From Oscillospiraceae bacterium (lineage in GTDB: Bacteria; Bacillota; Clostridia; Oscillospirales; Oscillospiraceae), in the NCBI GenBank assembly GCA_009780435.1, contig WRAB01000013.1, positions 1-64,000 of the forward strand: a stretch of 64,000 bases of DNA. The letters are read 5' to 3'. The notes below the pieces were generated by a model. It was given only the letters and a program-made list of their open reading frames with translations, did not search any database and had not been told where the DNA came from. The position numbers and the translations under genes were made by a program. Positions within the stretch are counted from its first letter, which is position 1. Each line of letters starts with the position of its first letter. Shown here in pieces: positions 35,003-43,246 of the stretch.

Positions 35003-35953
35003 ATGAAAAAAGTAGTGATTAGTTCACGGTCCTTTGGAAGTATTAGCAACGAGCCCTTTGCCCTGTTGGCGTCGGCGGGGTTTTCCCACAAATTCTTAGA
35101 CGCCAGCGCAAGCCGGGAGACACTTGTGGCAGAACTGGCCGACAGCGATGCCATGATCGCCGGCACCGTCAAAATTGATGCGGAACTTCTCGCGGCATGT
35201 AAGCAGTTAAAGGTCATCGCCCGATACGGTGCCGGGGTGGATAATATTGATCTGGACGCGGCAAAGGCACTGGGGATTACGGTCACCAACACGGCGGGTG
35301 TAAATGCGGAAGCTGTGGCGGACCTCGCCTTTGGCCTCATCTTAGACGCCCGCCGCGGGATTAGTCTCGCCAATCAGAAAGTACATCAGGGGCAGTATAA
35401 ATATGTGGTCGGGCGAGATGTCTACAAAAAGACCTTGGGACTGATCGGTTTCGGCGCCATCGCCCAAGGCGTCGCCCGCCGGGCTTCCGGGTTCTCTATG
35501 CAGGTTTTGGCCTATGATCCGTTCATCAAGGAAGTCCCCGCTGAGTTTCAGCCCTATGTGACCTTGTGCGGATTCGATGAATTGGTTGCGCAAAGCGATA
35601 TCGTCTCCATCCACGTGCCGCTGACGCCGGAGACGAAAGGGATGTTCAATGCGGCGGTCATCAAGCGGATGAAAGCAGATGCGGCCCTGATCAACCTGGG
35701 CCGTGGCGGTATTATTGACGAGGCGGATTTATACGCCTGCATGAAGGAGGGGCATCTCTTGGCCGCAGGGTTGGATGTGACGGCCAAGGAACCCATTGAG
35801 CCGGATAATCCCCTGCTCACCCTGGACAATGTGACCATCACCCCCCACATGGGGATGTTTACGGCGGAGGTCATCCACGAGATGAGCATGGTCTGTGCGC
35901 GGAATGTCGTGAAGAAATTCCAGGGCGAGGCATTGGATTTCGTGGTGGTGTAA
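35003..35953 (+). CDS. D-isomer 2-hydroxyacid dehydrogenase (phosphoglycerate dehydrogenase-like)
   Basis: A 316-aa NAD-dependent dehydrogenase. The substrate domain flanks a Rossmann core with 'KTLGLIGFGAIAQGVARRASGF' (GxGxxxxxVA type), and catalytic residues follow the family pattern: VIARYGAGVDNIDLDAAK with Arg, DVTAKEPIEP with Glu, and ITPHMGMFTAE with His. Length suits short SerA-like or hydroxypyruvate/lactate-type enzymes, lacking an ACT domain. AGGAGG precedes ATG 35003. The substrate is not certain. Confidence 0.88.
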   Translation: MKKVVISSRSFGSISNEPFALLASAGFSHKFLDASASRETLVAELADSDAMIAGTVKIDAELLAACKQLKVIARYGAGVDNIDLDAAKALGITVTNTAGVNAEAVADLAFGLILDARRGISLANQKVHQGQYKYVVGRDVYKKTLGLIGFGAIAQGVARRASGFSMQVLAYDPFIKEVPAEFQPYVTLCGFDELVAQSDIVSIHVPLTPETKGMFNAAVIKRMKADAALINLGRGGIIDEADLYACMKEGHLLAAGLDVTAKEPIEPDNPLLTLDNVTITPHMGMFTAEVIHEMSMVCARNVVKKFQGEALDFVVV

Positions 35954-36014
35954 GCTGTAAAATAAGAGTTTCGCGTATGTTTTTATATAAACATGAAGAA
36001 AAAACAGTAAGCCC

Positions 36015-36060
36015 GAGGTGAACACTTCAAGAGAAGCAGTCCGCTTTGGGCTTCGCTAAT
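36015..36060 (-). terminator. Possible terminator between convergent genes
   Basis: AAGCCCGAGG and CTTTGGGCTT can pair around a 22-base inner segment, between the dehydrogenase and sigK. The pairing is imperfect. Confidence 0.4.
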
Positions 36061-36069
36061 ACGCCCTTA

Positions 36070-36768
36070 TCAGCCCCTCTCCTCCGCTGACAGGGCCTCT
36101 TCTAGCTTTTTGAGGGCTCGCTTCTCGATCCGGCTGACGTAGGAGCGGCTGATGCCGCAGACTTCGGCGGCCTCTCGCTGGGTCTTGGGCAGCGTATTGT
36201 TCAGGCCGTAGCGCATGGTGATGATCTGGGCCTCTCGCTCTGTCAGTTGCTCTCGTACCAGTCGGCGTAGGCGGGTATAGGTCTCGGTGGCGCTCAAATT
36301 GTCCAACATGTCGTCGGGGACGGAGATCACGTCGATGAGAGATAGGCTCCCGGCGTCCCCCCCGTCAATGGCCTCGGATAGGCTCAAATCCCCCTGGGTC
36401 TTTTTCATGGAGCGAAAGTGCATGAGGATTTCGTTCTCCACGCAGCGGGAGGCGTAAGTGGCGAGCTTGACGCCTTTTTCGGGTTTATATGTACTGATCC
36501 CCTTGATGAGTCCGATGGTGCCGATGGAGATTAAATCCCCCTGATCGCTGTTTTGGGTATAGTATTTCTTAATAATATGGGCCACCAGCCGCAAATTATG
36601 TTCAATCAGTTTGTTACGGGCCTCTAAGTCTCCACCTGCCCACAAGTCGATATAGATTTTTTCTTCCTCCGGACGCAGGGGCCGGGGAAAGGAACCCATG
36701 TTTCCCCCCAAGCGCAGGGTCAGGATGGCGCACCCCTTGAGCAGGAGCACCAGCGCGGAAAACATCAT
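36070..36768 (-). CDS. sigK: Sporulation sigma factor SigK
   Basis: A 232-aa sigma-70 factor for late mother-cell transcription. It has the short hydrophobic pro-like N-terminus (FSALVLLLKGCAILTLRLGG), then PRPLRPEEEKIYI, region 2 (LIEHNLRLVAHIIKKY; GDLISIGTIGLIKGI) and region 4 (QLTEREAQIITMRYGL; CGISRSYVSRIEKRALKKLEE). The gene is continuous: no skin-type insertion splits it. The start is ATG 36768 after AAGGTGG. It shows the host can sporulate. It is divergent from livJ. Confidence 0.93.
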   Translation of the reverse strand: MMFSALVLLLKGCAILTLRLGGNMGSFPRPLRPEEEKIYIDLWAGGDLEARNKLIEHNLRLVAHIIKKYYTQNSDQGDLISIGTIGLIKGISTYKPEKGVKLATYASRCVENEILMHFRSMKKTQGDLSLSEAIDGGDAGSLSLIDVISVPDDMLDNLSATETYTRLRRLVREQLTEREAQIITMRYGLNNTLPKTQREAAEVCGISRSYVSRIEKRALKKLEEALSAEERG

Positions 36769-36912
36769 GTGCACACCACCTTGCAACCATTCTATTTAAC
36801 CACCTTATGCGATTCGACTCTGTCCCGTTCCACTCAATTGAGAAACTTTCAAAAATAGTAATCTTGTACAGGAAAAAATCAGGATTTTTGGTTGAAATGA
36901 TAGAATACACCG

Positions 36913-36941
36913 TTGACTTTTCTTCGCTAAAGGACTATAAT
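36913..36941 (+). promoter_or_regulatory. Promoter of the liv operon
   Basis: TTGACT (36913-36918), 17-bp spacer, TATAAT (36936-36941). In the leader, AGGACAAATGTCCT (36963-36976) is a small palindrome that could be an operator. Confidence 0.85.
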
Positions 36942-37016
36942 TACCACCATGTATCAATTGTGAGGACAAATGTCCTTGAGTTGAGAACAAATTATAGTGT
37001 GAGGAGGAGAAGGATA

Positions 37017-38210
37017 ATGAAAAAGAATCGGATTTTGGCCCTGTCTATTGCGGTGATGTTAGTGATTGCGCTATTGGCCGGGTGCGGCACTGGAATGCCC
37101 GGCGCCCAGAATGCAGGGAACGCAGAGGGTGAAGTATCTATCGGTGTCTTGGCGCCTCTGACCGGCCCTGTGGCCCAGTTTGGCGTGGCGGTACAGGCCG
37201 GTGTGCAGCTCTATGTAGACCAGTTTAACGCACAGGGCGGCCTCCAGATTAGCTTAGAATTCTTCGACGAAGAGGGGCAGGCCGCAATGGGTGTTGCAGG
37301 CTATCACGATCTGGTAGATCGAGGCGTGGATGCCATCATCGGTGCCGTGACCAGCGGCGTGACCATGGCCGTTGTGCCCCTCGCCTATGATGACAACATG
37401 CCTATGATCACGGCGACCTCCACCCATGCAAACGTAACTGTAGATGCGGATACCGGTGCAGTTTTTACCAACATGTTCCGCTCCTGCTTTATTGACCCCT
37501 ACCAGGGAACGAAAATGGCGGAGTTCGCCTATGAGGTTGTCGGGGCGCAGACCGTTGCCATTCTCTACAGCAACGAGATTGACTACTCCATCGGACTCTA
37601 TGAGGCGTTTGAGATCCGTGCAAACGAACTGGGGATGGACGTGGTGGCCGTAGAGATATTCCCGGACGAGGCCATTGATTTCCGGAGCCAGCTCACCAAT
37701 ATCGCAGCGGCGGATCCCGATGTACTCTTTGTCCCCGCCTATTACCGCCATATTGCGCTGATCGGCCCGCAGAGCGTGGACGTCGGTCTCCAGGACACCG
37801 TCCTCATGGGCGCCGACGGCTGGGCGACAATTTTGGATTTCATGGACGACGGTTCCTCTCTTGAGGGGGCATTCTTTATGACCGGTTTTTCCCCCGAGGT
37901 AGAAGACCCGCTTGCACAGCAGTTTTTTGCCGACTTTAATGAGGCCACCGGCACCGCACCGAGCATGTTCGCCGCTCAAGCCTATGATGCGGCAAAGATT
38001 CTCATCGCCGCCATTGAGACCGCACTTGCCGGCGGCGCTACGCCCGATGATGTGGCACCCTTCCGGGAGGCGGTAATTGCCGCTATGGCCGCAACGGATA
38101 TCAATGGCGTCACGGGGCACATTACCTTTGATCAATACAACAACCCACAAAAAACCGCCGTTATCCTGGTTATCCAAGATGGCGAAGAGAGACTTTGGGG
38201 TACGTTCTAA
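37017..38210 (+). CDS. livJ: Branched-chain amino acid ABC transporter, binding lipoprotein
   Basis: A 397-aa periplasmic-binding-type lipoprotein. The signal peptide ends in lipobox LLAGC; the mature part is a type I (LivJ/Leu-Ile-Val) fold: VSIGVLAPLTGPVAQFG, VDAIIGAVTSGVTMAV, FVPAYYRHIALIGPQ. The start is ATG 37017 after GAGGAGGAGAAGG; the frame upstream to 36807 crosses the promoter. It captures leucine, isoleucine, valine or related ligands for the LivHMGF importer downstream. Confidence 0.92.
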   Translation: MKKNRILALSIAVMLVIALLAGCGTGMPGAQNAGNAEGEVSIGVLAPLTGPVAQFGVAVQAGVQLYVDQFNAQGGLQISLEFFDEEGQAAMGVAGYHDLVDRGVDAIIGAVTSGVTMAVVPLAYDDNMPMITATSTHANVTVDADTGAVFTNMFRSCFIDPYQGTKMAEFAYEVVGAQTVAILYSNEIDYSIGLYEAFEIRANELGMDVVAVEIFPDEAIDFRSQLTNIAAADPDVLFVPAYYRHIALIGPQSVDVGLQDTVLMGADGWATILDFMDDGSSLEGAFFMTGFSPEVEDPLAQQFFADFNEATGTAPSMFAAQAYDAAKILIAAIETALAGGATPDDVAPFREAVIAAMAATDINGVTGHITFDQYNNPQKTAVILVIQDGEERLWGTF

Positions 38211-38226
38211 GGGGTACGTTCTAAAC

Positions 38227-38263
38227 CGTGTTTTTCCCCCGCTTACGGCGGGGGAAAAACACG
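38227..38263 (+). repeat. Perfect 16-bp hairpin between livJ and livH
   Basis: Arms CGTGTTTTTCCCCCGC and its complement with loop TTACG. It lies in the 71-bp gap between livJ and livH and could stabilise the livJ message or reduce downstream expression. It belongs to the GCGGGG hairpin family (4902, 51403, 61661). Confidence 0.8.
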
Positions 38264-38281
38264 AAAAAAGGGGAGACGATC

Positions 38282-39163
38282 ATGTTATATGTGTCTCAAT
38301 TGATTAACGCACTTCAGTTGGGGTCTATCTACGCCTTGGTGGCCTTGGGCTACAGTATGGTGTACGGGATCATTAAGCTCTTAAACTTTGCCCACGGGGA
38401 TGTTATCATGGTCGGCGGATATATTGCTCTGTTTTCCTTGACCGCTCTCGCCTTTCCCCCGGTGATAGCGGCACTGATTACAGTGGCCGGCTGCACGTTA
38501 TTGGCGGTTATCATCGAAAAGCTGGCCTATACGCCCCTGCGTTTTGCGCCCCGCCTCTCGCTTTTAATTACTGCAATCGGGATTTCAATTCTCTTGCAGA
38601 ACTTGGCGCAACTTATCTTTACGGCCAATCCCCGGAGCTTCCCGACCCAGATGCTGATCCCTGCGGGCAGCATCACGTTAGGCGGGATCCAATTGGGGTT
38701 TGTGCCGCTCATTACCATCTTCGCCTCGCTGCTCTCTATGGCCATACTCACCTTTCTGGTGCAGAAGACGAAACTGGGGAAAGCCATGCGGGCAGTCAGC
38801 GAGGACATGGGGGCCGCACAGCTGATGGGGATCAATGTGAATACCATCATCACGTTTACCTTTGCCTTGGGTGCCGCTCTGGCGGGAGTCGGAGCCCTGC
38901 TCTACGCCGCCGGATACCCGCGTATTGAACCCACTCTGGGTATGATGCTCGGTATCAAGGCTTTTGTCGCCGCCGTGCTGGGCGGCATCGGTTCTATCCC
39001 CGGGGCCATGGTCGGCGGATATCTGATTGCGCTCCTGGAGGTGTTGGTCATCAGCATGGGACTGTCCCAATGGACGGACGGCGCCGTGTTCTTGATCCTC
39101 ATTCTGGTACTCATGGTGCGGCCCACCGGGATCATGGGCCGAATCCAGATGGAAAAGGTATAG
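38282..39163 (+). CDS. livH: Branched-chain amino acid ABC permease LivH
   Basis: A 293-aa membrane protein of about eight helices. Family motifs are YSMVYGIIKLLNFAHGDV near the N-terminus and 'AAVLGGIGSIPGAMVGGYLI' near the C-terminus. ATG 38282 follows AAGGGGAG. It forms the heterodimeric channel with LivM. Confidence 0.93.
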   Translation: MLYVSQLINALQLGSIYALVALGYSMVYGIIKLLNFAHGDVIMVGGYIALFSLTALAFPPVIAALITVAGCTLLAVIIEKLAYTPLRFAPRLSLLITAIGISILLQNLAQLIFTANPRSFPTQMLIPAGSITLGGIQLGFVPLITIFASLLSMAILTFLVQKTKLGKAMRAVSEDMGAAQLMGINVNTIITFTFALGAALAGVGALLYAAGYPRIEPTLGMMLGIKAFVAAVLGGIGSIPGAMVGGYLIALLEVLVISMGLSQWTDGAVFLILILVLMVRPTGIMGRIQMEKV

Positions 39164-39174
39164 GGGGTGTCGCA

Positions 39175-40254
39175 ATGAAACAATTTCACATCCCCATGCC
39201 CGTGCGCTATGGAATGAACACGATTTTGATCATCGCACTTCTCCTGGTTGGACACCTGCTCATGGAGAGCGGGGTATTGCCCCGAGCTCACGCAAACAAT
39301 GTCATCCAGGTGGGTTTCTTTATCATTTTAGCCGTGTCTCTCAATCTGACTGCTGGCTATCTGGGGCAACTGCCCCTGGGACACGCTGGATTTATGGCCG
39401 TAGGGGCCTATGTAGGGGCCATTTTTTGGCGCAGCGGCCTACTTCCCGACGGGGCTTCTATTGTAGTGGGACTTCTCTTCGCCGGCCTTGTTGCGGCTCT
39501 CTTCGGGGTGATGATCGGGATTCCGGCCCTGCGGCTTCGAGGCGATTACTTGGCCATTATCACCCTCGGTTTCGGTGAGATGATCCGTGTGCTGATCAAC
39601 AATATCCCCACGGTGACCGGCGGGGCCCAGGGACTCCTGGGGATTCCCCGGCACTCCTCTTTTCTGGTGGTGTATATCTGTGTGGTGATCACCTGTGTCG
39701 CAGTGCACATGCTCATGAAGAGCCGCCATGGCCGGGCGATTTTATCCATCCGTGAAAATGAGATCGCCGCTGAGAGCTGCGGCATCAACACGACCTATTA
39801 CAAGGTTATGGCCTTTGCCTTTTCCGCATTCTTTGCGGGTGTCGCCGGGGCTTTATTTGCGGGGAACCTGGGGATTCTGGTGCCGGGCGAATTCGGCTTT
39901 ATGACCAGTATCAACATTCTGATGATCGTCGTACTGGGCGGCATGGGTTCTATGGCGGGCGCTGTGATTGCGGCGGCCATTTTGACCAGCCTTCCCCTTG
40001 TGATGCAGGGACTTGCACACTTCCATGTAATTTCTTATCTCCCCGGCGCATCAGAGCATATTGTACGGTATATATTACAGTGGATTGCGCAACACCGCAT
40101 GATTATCTATGCGCTCCTCCTTATCATTGCGATGATTGCCAAACCCACGGGTCTCCTCGGCAACTACGATTTCTCTCTGAGCAGAATTCTGGAGAAACTC
40201 ATCCGCCGCCGGAATGTGGGTAAGGCGGAAAAAGGGGGTGCAGACCATGGGTAA
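39175..40254 (+). CDS. livM: Branched-chain amino acid ABC permease LivM
   Basis: A 359-aa permease with typical LivM motifs: LNLTAGYLGQLPLGHAGFMA, ITLGFGEMIRVLINN and VVLGGMGSMAGAVIAA. The start is ATG 39175 (AGGGGGTG upstream), eleven bases after livH. It overlaps livG by eight bases. Confidence 0.93.
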   Translation: MKQFHIPMPVRYGMNTILIIALLLVGHLLMESGVLPRAHANNVIQVGFFIILAVSLNLTAGYLGQLPLGHAGFMAVGAYVGAIFWRSGLLPDGASIVVGLLFAGLVAALFGVMIGIPALRLRGDYLAIITLGFGEMIRVLINNIPTVTGGAQGLLGIPRHSSFLVVYICVVITCVAVHMLMKSRHGRAILSIRENEIAAESCGINTTYYKVMAFAFSAFFAGVAGALFAGNLGILVPGEFGFMTSINILMIVVLGGMGSMAGAVIAAAILTSLPLVMQGLAHFHVISYLPGASEHIVRYILQWIAQHRMIIYALLLIIAMIAKPTGLLGNYDFSLSRILEKLIRRRNVGKAEKGGADHG

Positions 40255-41080
40255 GCACGATCCCAGAACGCCTCTTATCCCGGAGCGAGATCAGGACAAG
40301 CGCCCCGTCATGGAGTGCGTGGGCCTCGGCATCGACTTCGGCGGTTTGACTGCGGTAGACGATTTCAATATCGCCATCGGCCCCACGGAGATCTGCGGCC
40401 TCATCGGCCCCAACGGGGCGGGAAAGACCACGATCTTCAACCTTCTCACAAAAGTCTATCAGCCCACCCGGGGCTCCATGTACTTGGAAGGCATCGACAC
40501 TAGGCACATGAACACTATGCAAGCCAACAAGGCGGGCCTGGCCCGGACATTCCAGAATATCCGCCTGTTTCGGGAGCTGACGGTGCTGGACAATGTACTG
40601 GTGGGCCTCCACAATGAGATGAGCTATAACCTGGGCAAAGCGATCCTGCGCCTGCCCGCCTACTGGAGGTCGGAGCGGATCGCCAAAGAGCGGGCCATGG
40701 AACTCCTCTCCATCTTCCATATGCAGGATATGGCCTATCACAAGGCCGGGAGCCTGCCCTACGGATCCCAGCGCAGGCTGGAAATCGTCCGGGCGCTGGC
40801 GACAAATCCCGCCGTACTGCTACTGGACGAGCCGGCGGCGGGGATGAACCCCGCTGAGACGGAGGGACTCATGGAGAATATCAAGAAAATCCAGGAGACC
40901 TTTCAGATCGCCGTCTTCCTCATCGAACACGATATGCATCTGGTCATGAACATCTGCGAGGGTGTGGCGGTGCTCAACTATGGCCGCTTGATCGCCAAGG
41001 GAACACCTGCCCAGATTCAGAACAATCCAAAGGTCATCGAGGCCTATCTGGGGACAGGGGGAGGTGTTGCCGATGCTTAA
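40247..41080 (+). CDS. livG: Branched-chain amino acid ABC ATPase LivG
   Basis: A 277-aa ATP-binding subunit. Walker A is GPNGAGKTT, the family motif is LARTFQNIRLF, the signature is PYGSQRRLEIVRAL, Walker B is LLLDEPAAGMNP, and EHDMHLVM carries the switch His. The signature has YGSQ in place of the usual SGGQ-type sequence, as in other LivG proteins. ATG 40247 follows AAGGGGGTG. Confidence 0.93.
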   Translation: MGKHDPRTPLIPERDQDKRPVMECVGLGIDFGGLTAVDDFNIAIGPTEICGLIGPNGAGKTTIFNLLTKVYQPTRGSMYLEGIDTRHMNTMQANKAGLARTFQNIRLFRELTVLDNVLVGLHNEMSYNLGKAILRLPAYWRSERIAKERAMELLSIFHMQDMAYHKAGSLPYGSQRRLEIVRALATNPAVLLLDEPAAGMNPAETEGLMENIKKIQETFQIAVFLIEHDMHLVMNICEGVAVLNYGRLIAKGTPAQIQNNPKVIEAYLGTGGGVADA

Positions 41081-41774
41081 AATCACGAATATGAACGTCT
41101 ACTACGGCAATATCTATGCCATCAAGGATGTCAGCTTCGACGTGGGAGAGGGGGAGATTGTCACCCTCATCGGCGCAAACGGCGCGGGGAAGAGTACGAT
41201 CCTCAAGACGATCTCCGGCCTCCTGCGGAGCAAGACCGGCTCCATCTCTTTCGCCGGGGAGGAGATCAGTCACACGGCGTCCCACACCATTGTCAAACGG
41301 GGACTGGCCCACGTGCCGGAGGGCCGCCGGGTCTTTCTCCAGATGAGTGTCAAGGAAAATCTGGAGATGGGCCACTATACCCAGCCGGGCGGCACAATGG
41401 ACGAACGGATTGCCCAGGTATACGACAAGTTTCCACGGCTCAAAGAGCGGCGCCGTCAACTGGCGGGAACCTTGTCCGGCGGAGAGCAACAGATGCTGGC
41501 TATGGGCAGAGCCCTCATGTCCCGGCCGAAACTCCTCATGTTAGACGAACCCTCTATGGGGCTGGCGCCCCTCTTGGTAGAGCAAATTTTTGAGATCATC
41601 AAAGAGCTAAACGCCGCCGGGGTCACGATTTTATTGGTGGAACAAAACGCCAATATGGCCCTGGCTGTCGCCCATCGGGGCTACGTCCTGGAGACGGGGC
41701 GGATCGTCACTACCGACAACGCAGCGGCGCTTTTACAAGACGACGCGGTGCGAAAGGCGTATCTGGGCGGGTAG
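41073..41774 (+). CDS. livF: Branched-chain amino acid ABC ATPase LivF
   Basis: A 233-aa ATP-binding subunit: Walker A GANGAGKST, HVPEGRRVF (LivF-specific), signature LSGGEQQMLAMGRAL, Walker B LMLDEPSMGLAP. ATG 41073 is preferred over GTG 41064 because GAGGTG sits before it. It overlaps livG by eight bases and closes the operon. Confidence 0.93.
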   Translation: MLKITNMNVYYGNIYAIKDVSFDVGEGEIVTLIGANGAGKSTILKTISGLLRSKTGSISFAGEEISHTASHTIVKRGLAHVPEGRRVFLQMSVKENLEMGHYTQPGGTMDERIAQVYDKFPRLKERRRQLAGTLSGGEQQMLAMGRALMSRPKLLMLDEPSMGLAPLLVEQIFEIIKELNAAGVTILLVEQNANMALAVAHRGYVLETGRIVTTDNAAALLQDDAVRKAYLGG

Positions 41775-41789
41775 GGAAGATTACAAAAA

Positions 41790-41835
41790 CCCTCGGAGCG
41801 AGACAACCGTCTCGCTTCGAGGGCTTGTTGTTTTG
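41790..41835 (+). terminator. Terminator of the liv operon
   Basis: CCCTCGGAGCGAGAC and GTCTCGCTTCGAGGG pair with one mismatch around AACC, followed by CTTGTTGTTTT. Confidence 0.85.
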
Positions 41836-41971
41836 ATACAGCCCCTGTCAGCAAAGCGATTGGCGCGCCAGCGCCCATAGGTTCCTTAAAAAAACAAGCC
41901 ATTAGGCCGTTTTCCATGGAACTTTTTTCTCTCCCAGCCGTCAAAGTAAAAGACCGAGGATAAGTGATCGG

Positions 41972-42000
41972 TTGATTTTTGAACGGGTCTGTCCTATAAT
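41972..42000 (+). promoter_or_regulatory. Promoter of the DUF1002 gene
   Basis: TTGATT (41972-41977), 17-bp spacer, TATAAT (41995-42000). Confidence 0.75.
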
Positions 42001-42040
42001 ATATAGCGACATGGCGCAACGGGAAAGGAAATCAAACGCA

Positions 42041-42937
42041 ATGGAAAAATGGATGAAGCCCATCAGTATATTACTTGCACTTCTGCTGATAGTAGGTCTT
42101 GGAGCGCCTGCTCTGGCCATTGAAGTCGGAGAGCAGCGGGTCGTTGTCGGGGCCGATCTGTCCTATGAGCAGAGAGCCCAGGTCTACGCCGATTTTGGTC
42201 TAGTGCGGGGCGTTGTACCTGAGATGACCGTCACCATTGCCGAGGAGCGGGCCTATCTGCAAGGGTTAGTCCCTGACAGCGTCATCGGCTCTCGGAGTAT
42301 CAGTTCCATCTACATCATGACCACCCGGCCGGGCAGTGGACTGGATATTACGATCAATAATATCAACTGGCTCACCCGGGAGATCTACGTCAATGCCCTA
42401 GTCACCGCCGGGATCACCGATGCCCGTGTGATTATCACGGCCCCGGTGCCGGTCTCCGGGACGGCGGCCCTGACGGGGATATATAAGGCCTTTGAGGACA
42501 TCACCGGTGAGCCCCTCCCGGAGGAGGCCAAACGGATCGCCGTGGAGGAGGCCGTCATCACCGGACAGATCGCCGACGCATTAGGCGACAGCGAGGACAT
42601 CGCCGCGCTGATCAACCAATTGAAGCTCATCATGGACGAGATCCGCACCATGTCCGATGACGAGGTGCGAGACGAGATCCGCAACCTGGCAGATCAACTG
42701 GATATGACTTTGACAGCCGACCAGGTTGAACAGATTCTGCGCTTGGCCCGCAGTCTACAAAACCTGGACCTGGGCGCCCTGCAAGGCACCCTGGAGGCCA
42801 TCGCCGGGAATATGGGCAGACTATCCGACCTCGCCCAATCCGCCGGCGGATTCATCGCAGGCGTGACCGACTTTTTCTCCAGCGTGGGGAGTTTCTTCGG
42901 TGCGATTGGGAATTTTTTCTCGAACTTGTTCGGATAA
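42041..42937 (+). CDS. DUF1002 (YpuA-like) secreted protein
   Basis: A 298-aa protein with a signal peptide (ISILLALLLIVGLGAPALA) and a DUF1002 domain (VVVGADLSYEQRAQVYADFG, then SSIYIMTTRPGSGLDI and INNINWLTREIYVNAL). The C-terminal third is helical and ends in a phenylalanine-rich hydrophobic tail (DFFSSVGSFFGAIGNFFSNLF). The function of DUF1002 is unknown. The start is ATG 42041. Confidence 0.88.
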   Translation: MEKWMKPISILLALLLIVGLGAPALAIEVGEQRVVVGADLSYEQRAQVYADFGLVRGVVPEMTVTIAEERAYLQGLVPDSVIGSRSISSIYIMTTRPGSGLDITINNINWLTREIYVNALVTAGITDARVIITAPVPVSGTAALTGIYKAFEDITGEPLPEEAKRIAVEEAVITGQIADALGDSEDIAALINQLKLIMDEIRTMSDDEVRDEIRNLADQLDMTLTADQVEQILRLARSLQNLDLGALQGTLEAIAGNMGRLSDLAQSAGGFIAGVTDFFSSVGSFFGAIGNFFSNLFG

Positions 42938-42952
42938 GAGAATATGGATATG

Positions 42953-42984
42953 AAAAGCCGAAGGAGCAATCCTTCGGCTTTTTT
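42953..42984 (+). terminator. Terminator of the DUF1002 gene
   Basis: AAAGCCGAAGGA and TCCTTCGGCTTT around GCAA, followed by T6. Confidence 0.92.
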
Positions 42985-43246
42985 GTAATCAATTGAGAAA
43001 CATTGCAAGAATATTACAAGTATAGAGAACATATTGACACGAGAAAGAAAATTAAGATAGTATTAAAGGCACATACGATAGAGAATGTATTTTTGACGCT
43101 TAAACAAATGAACGATATGTCTTGACATGAGAGTAGAATTGATATATCTTAATCTAATGGATATGCAAATATTACAAATAATTTATTATGGCGAAACCAG
43201 AACATAGACACCCGGCGAAATAATGACACAAAAAGGAGAATTTGAA
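42985..43246 (+). promoter_or_regulatory. AT-rich upstream region of the large SLH gene, two candidate promoters
   Basis: TTGACA at 43034-43039 with TAGTAT at 43058-43063 (18-bp spacer), and TTGACA at 43122-43127 with TATCTT at 43145-43150 (17-bp spacer). The region is much more AT-rich than its surroundings. No inverted recombinase sites like those at 15290 are seen. Confidence 0.55.

Noticed and set aside
36070..36768. A skin-like element splitting sigK
   Set aside because: The reading frame is continuous through regions 2 and 4 and no recombinase interrupts it.
37254..38177. Minus-strand ORF of 307 codons opposite livJ
   Set aside because: Shadow of the binding protein gene; no start signal and no recognisable domain.
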